Below are positions 5,827-7,371 of a DNA stretch of 7,371 bases, piece by piece (the stretch's first letter is position 1; the number at the start of each line of letters is the position of its first letter). A program made the translations under genes and the position numbers. The stretch is from Flavobacteriales bacterium (GTDB taxonomy: Bacteria > Bacteroidota > Bacteroidia > Flavobacteriales > Flavobacteriaceae). The stretch is from the NCBI GenBank assembly GCA_015494775.1, contig WGAP01000068.1:1-7371 (forward strand), written 5' to 3'. The notes beneath the pieces are model-generated. The model worked only from the letters and a program-made list of their open reading frames with translations. It was not told the origin of the DNA and searched no databases.

Positions 5827-7371
5827 TTATTCCTTAATCACCCGGGCACGGAAAAGCTTATTGTCGGAACTGATACGCAGATAATAAACTCCGGCCGGTA
5901 GGTTTTCGAACCGGATTTCGTTTCCTTTTTGGGAACTTATGCTTTGACCTGCGGGATTGTAAACGCCCACGGCTTGCACCGTCCGGCCCGGCGGAAGAAT
6001 AAGGTGCAGCGTCCCTTGGACGGGATTGGGATACATTTGCCATTGAGCGGTTATTTCGGGAACAACATATTGGGCACACTCATCCTCGGTTTCCACGAAA
6101 TGGGTGGCGGGGTCCACGTTTGCCCAATGGGTTTGGCTCCACGAGGCATCGTCCACCAGGATGCAGTGGAGTTGCGGATTACCCAAGGCGCTGAATCCCA
6201 TCATATTCCGGTTGTTACCATTGCGCAAATCCAAAAGGTTGAGAAAGGTTGAGTCGCAACGTAAATATTGTAATTGGGTTTGGGCGTGTAAATCCAAGGA
6301 GTCCAAAGGATTTTCGCTGACCAATACCGAAACCAGGTGAGTATTGGCTTGCAAATCCATTCGGGTCAGGTTGTTGTGGCTGGCAAAAAGCACTTGCAAG
6401 TTCATATTGGCCGTCAAGTCCAAAGCATCGATACCTATACCTTCAACAAATAAGCGGCGTAGCTGCGGGTTGGCATGCAAATCGGGCGGTGCGCTAAAAT
6501 GATTGTTTTCTTCATCGTGCGGGATACTTCCCCACGACCACCAACGGCCCAGCACAAGATCTTCGAGCATGGGATTGTGCGTAACATCAATTCCGGTTAA
6601 TCGGCATTTGTTCACATTGAGATATACCAACTCGGGATTGTGGGTTACATCAATAGACGTAAGCTGCGTATTGTACAGCATACTTAGATGTTGCAAATGC
6701 GGATAGGCCGAAAGGTCGATGCTTGTAAAATCCTGGTCGGCCAGTTCCAGGAAATGCAAGTTGGGAGCGGGCGGCAAAACTAAATGCTCGATGGGAATAA
6801 AATTCAGTTCCAGGTGTTCCAACCGCGTATTGGCCGACAAGTCCAGGGTGTCCAATTGGTTGTAGTAGCCGGCCATGTCGTCAAAGTCGGTATTGGAATA
6901 GACCAGAAAGCGCAATTGGGTATTTTGACTAAGGTCGGTGATGTCGAAAAAATTGGAACCGGTTATCAAGGTGTCCAATTGGTGCAAGTGGCTTATGTCC
7001 AGCGTGATGCGTGAGGTCATTTGGGATGATCCTGCAAAAAAAAGATTTAAATAATGCAAACTATCATTCCGACTTATATCCAAATCCCTAATTAAACATC
7101 CGGAGGCATTTAGTGATTTTAAATGCAAATTCCCGTTTAGATGTAAAGCATTGATTAACTGACCCTTAACATTTAGGTATTCCAGGGCATTGAAATCTTC
7201 GATACCGGACAAGTCCGATATAAGAGGTGTATAGGCCGAGTTTAAATCCAAAACCTTCACCGTATCGATGGCGGCGGTAAGCACTTGGCCATTGACGGTA
7301 TGGTCGGGGTCCAGGCCGTGGTCGATAAGATATTGCTCGAAGTTGGGGTCGGGGATGGAGGTGTATTGGGC
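5827..7371 (-). CDS. Secreted leucine-rich-repeat protein with type IX sorting domain, N-terminus outside the window
   Basis: The frame is open from position 7371 to the TAA at 5827, giving 514 visible residues. The first ones (AQYTSIPDPNFEQYLIDHG, then LDPDHTVNGQVLTAAIDTV) are the N-terminal cap typical of Bacteroidota LRR proteins, so the signal peptide and true start lie just past the right edge; GTG at 7284 is internal. At least 12 LRR-like units of about 21-22 residues follow, with the pattern L..L.L..N..L..ID. One is broken by an insertion (GRWWSWGSIPHDEENNHF). A C-terminal cap holds a probable disulfide pair (HCILVDDASW ... ETEDEC). The last ~80 residues form a Por/type A T9SS sorting domain: WQMYPNPVQG, LPAGVYYLRI, ARVIKE. 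The protein is expected to be exported by Sec, then secreted or anchored on the cell surface by type IX secretion. A binding or adhesion role is likely but the ligand is unknown. Confidence 0.92.
   Translation of the reverse strand, partial: AQYTSIPDPNFEQYLIDHGLDPDHTVNGQVLTAAIDTVKVLDLNSAYTPLISDLSGIEDFNALEYLNVKGQLINALHLNGNLHLKSLNASGCLIRDLDISRNDSLHYLNLFFAGSSQMTSRITLDISHLHQLDTLITGSNFFDITDLSQNTQLRFLVYSNTDFDDMAGYYNQLDTLDLSANTRLEHLELNFIPIEHLVLPPAPNLHFLELADQDFTSIDLSAYPHLQHLSMLYNTQLTSIDVTHNPELVYLNVNKCRLTGIDVTHNPMLEDLVLGRWWSWGSIPHDEENNHFSAPPDLHANPQLRRLFVEGIGIDALDLTANMNLQVLFASHNNLTRMDLQANTHLVSVLVSENPLDSLDLHAQTQLQYLRCDSTFLNLLDLRNGNNRNMMGFSALGNPQLHCILVDDASWSQTHWANVDPATHFVETEDECAQYVVPEITAQWQMYPNPVQGTLHLILPPGRTVQAVGVYNPAGQSISSQKGNEIRFENLPAGVYYLRISSDNKLFRARVIKE
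6571..6654 (-). repeat. Near-identical 63-bp-spaced units in the LRR coding region
   Basis: GGGATTGTGCGTAACATCAA (6571-6590) and GGGATTGTGGGTTACATCAA (6634-6653), plus strand, are nearly identical and exactly 63 bp (21 codons) apart. They encode the repeated IDVTHNP segment. DNA-level identity suggests a fairly recent duplication of one LRR unit. Confidence 0.7.

Noticed and set aside
7282..7284. GTG as the start codon of the LRR protein
   Set aside because: The frame stays open to the right edge and encodes the typical N-terminal cap of the family upstream of this codon; no signal peptide follows the GTG.

Overview
The window looks like chromosomal DNA from a member of the phylum Bacteroidota. 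Three things support this: a leucine-rich-repeat protein with a C-terminal type IX secretion (Por) sorting domain, a DUF5606 protein of the kind found in this phylum, and several matches to the Bacteroidota promoter consensus (TTTG, 17-23 nt, TAnnTTTG) with no strong Shine-Dalgarno sequences. Genus cannot be told from the sequence.

Layout, left to right. (1) 1-556, minus: the first half of a FecCD/BtuC-type siderophore, heme or cobalamin ABC permease, running off the left edge. (2) 557-1472: a 916-bp non-coding gap between divergently oriented genes. It holds a GC-rich cassette of small hairpins (649-922), a nested REP-like palindrome (992-1087), a short AACTCAAAA repeat, a large foldable element closed by its own terminal helix (1170-1374) that contains a 36-bp perfect palindrome, and a good promoter (1412-1444). 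(3) 1473-2198, plus: a LysE/RhtB-type exporter. (4) 2240-5195, minus: DUF5606 protein, then a CaCA-family Na+/Ca2+ antiporter, then murF (gaps of 6 and 15 nt, probably one operon), followed by a dodecin gene with its own promoter inside the murF tail. (5) 5306-5737, minus: a small AT-rich putative lipoprotein with no ATG start. (6) 5827-7371, minus: the LRR/T9SS surface protein, whose N-terminus lies beyond the right edge. The reading frame stays open to position 7371, so the GTG at 7284 is not its start.

Functionally the window mixes housekeeping (murF, peptidoglycan precursor synthesis), membrane transport (ABC permease, LysE, CaCA) and surface or envelope proteins (lipoprotein, T9SS LRR protein). 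The gap at 557-1472 is the least ordinary part. Both flanking genes read away from it, so its hairpins cannot be terminators of those genes. They are better explained as dispersed repeats or as a structured RNA. Apparent open frames in 600-1110 overlap in several frames of GC-rich repeat sequence and are treated as non-coding.
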